5,445 nucleotides of DNA from Methanomicrobiales archaeon (GTDB lineage Archaea; Halobacteriota; Methanomicrobia; Methanomicrobiales; Methanospirillaceae): NCBI GenBank assembly GCA_012520015.1, contig JAAYPD010000278.1:1-5445 (forward strand). The letters run 5' to 3'. Of the stretch, positions 5,240 to 5,445 are shown piece by piece. The notes beneath the pieces are model-generated. The model was given only the letters and a program-made list of their open reading frames with translations. It was not told the DNA's origin and ran no database searches. Position 1 is the stretch's first letter, and every line of letters starts with the position of its first letter. Made by a program: the position numbers and the translations under genes.

Positions 5240-5445
5240 ATCTCTTTTCCAGGTCCGACTGTATGGTTTGGAAGTGCATTTCGGTCACAGAATGAGATTA
5301 ATTATATTATCTGCGAGTTTTATTGATATATCCGCCATACTTTTTGGATCTTCCGTGAGGTGATCAAAATAATCGCATTCAACCCGTTTATCTTTCAATG
5401 TTTTTAGAAATGTTCCTGCTTTTCGGTGATTTTTTGATTCAGAAT
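5240..5445 (-). pseudogene. Probable upstream continuation of the AlbA_2-family pseudogene, frame-disrupted and cut by the window edge
   Basis: From the right edge, one frame stays open for 52 codons to a TGA at 5285-5287 and reads KDKRVECDYFDHLTEDPK, then ADISIKLADNIINLIL. A second frame (5301-5239) reads LISFCDRNALPNHTVGPGKE, which resembles the helix with an [IL]-x-F-[IVC]-x-R-[NH]-A pattern that precedes the ATPase region in relatives. The first frame is resumed at 5239. A +1 shift near 5295 and a compensating shift near 5240 would therefore join everything into one protein. Alternatively the 52-codon piece is the natural C-terminus of an unrelated upstream gene that I do not recognise. 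The conservation is weak and I cannot decide without alignment. Confidence 0.4.

Noticed and set aside
5285..5287. In-frame TGA read as selenocysteine
   Set aside because: No selenocysteine insertion element or selenoprotein family is suggested, and nearby frameshifts explain the stop better.
3841..5445. One AlbA_2 gene split by an inserted methyltransferase
   Set aside because: The C-terminal part lies upstream of the N-terminal part on the same strand, so a simple insertion cannot produce this order.

Overview
The window looks like archaeal chromosome, most likely from a methanogen of the Methanomicrobia (Methanospirillum/Methanoregula-like). This is an inference from four things: an archaeal-type dihydroorotase, a DUF4349 lipoprotein, a UPF0316/DUF2179 membrane protein, and starts that lack a clear Shine-Dalgarno but have a TATA-like box roughly 25-34 bases upstream. 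No rRNA, tRNA, CRISPR array or intact insertion sequence was recognised.

Left and middle part (1-3865) is an ordinary chromosomal neighbourhood. On the minus strand, in transcription order, lie a UspA-family stress protein (3124-2681), a DUF4349 lipoprotein with a C-terminal membrane anchor (2615-1737) and dihydroorotase pyrC (1612-314). The three are separated by 65 and 124 bases, so a tight operon is not obvious. On the plus strand, divergent from the stress protein, lies a UPF0316-type protein (3263-3865). Downstream of pyrC is about 140 bases rich in small inverted repeats, then an open frame leaving the left edge (173-1, minus) that may be coding but has no recognised family.

Right part (3841-5445) is a graveyard of defence-type genes, all on the minus strand. 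In transcription order there is: (i) the ATPase and winged-helix half of an AlbA_2/HATPase_c_4 (RecG-like, 'Schlafen AlbA_2') protein, broken by a one-base frameshift in a four-C run and by further disruption near the right edge; (ii) a 59-codon relic matching my memory of the late part of PglX/BrxX-type adenine methyltransferases (BREX); (iii) a cluster of six AACGAT/ATCGTT-type hexamers; (iv) an isolated N-terminal AlbA_2 domain whose reading frame ends inside the 3' end of the UPF0316 gene. AlbA_2 ATPases and PglX-type methyltransferases often occur together in defence islands, so this reads as a decayed BREX-like island inserted beside housekeeping genes. No intact new system is visible. 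The hexamer cluster and the methyltransferase relic are the points most worth checking.
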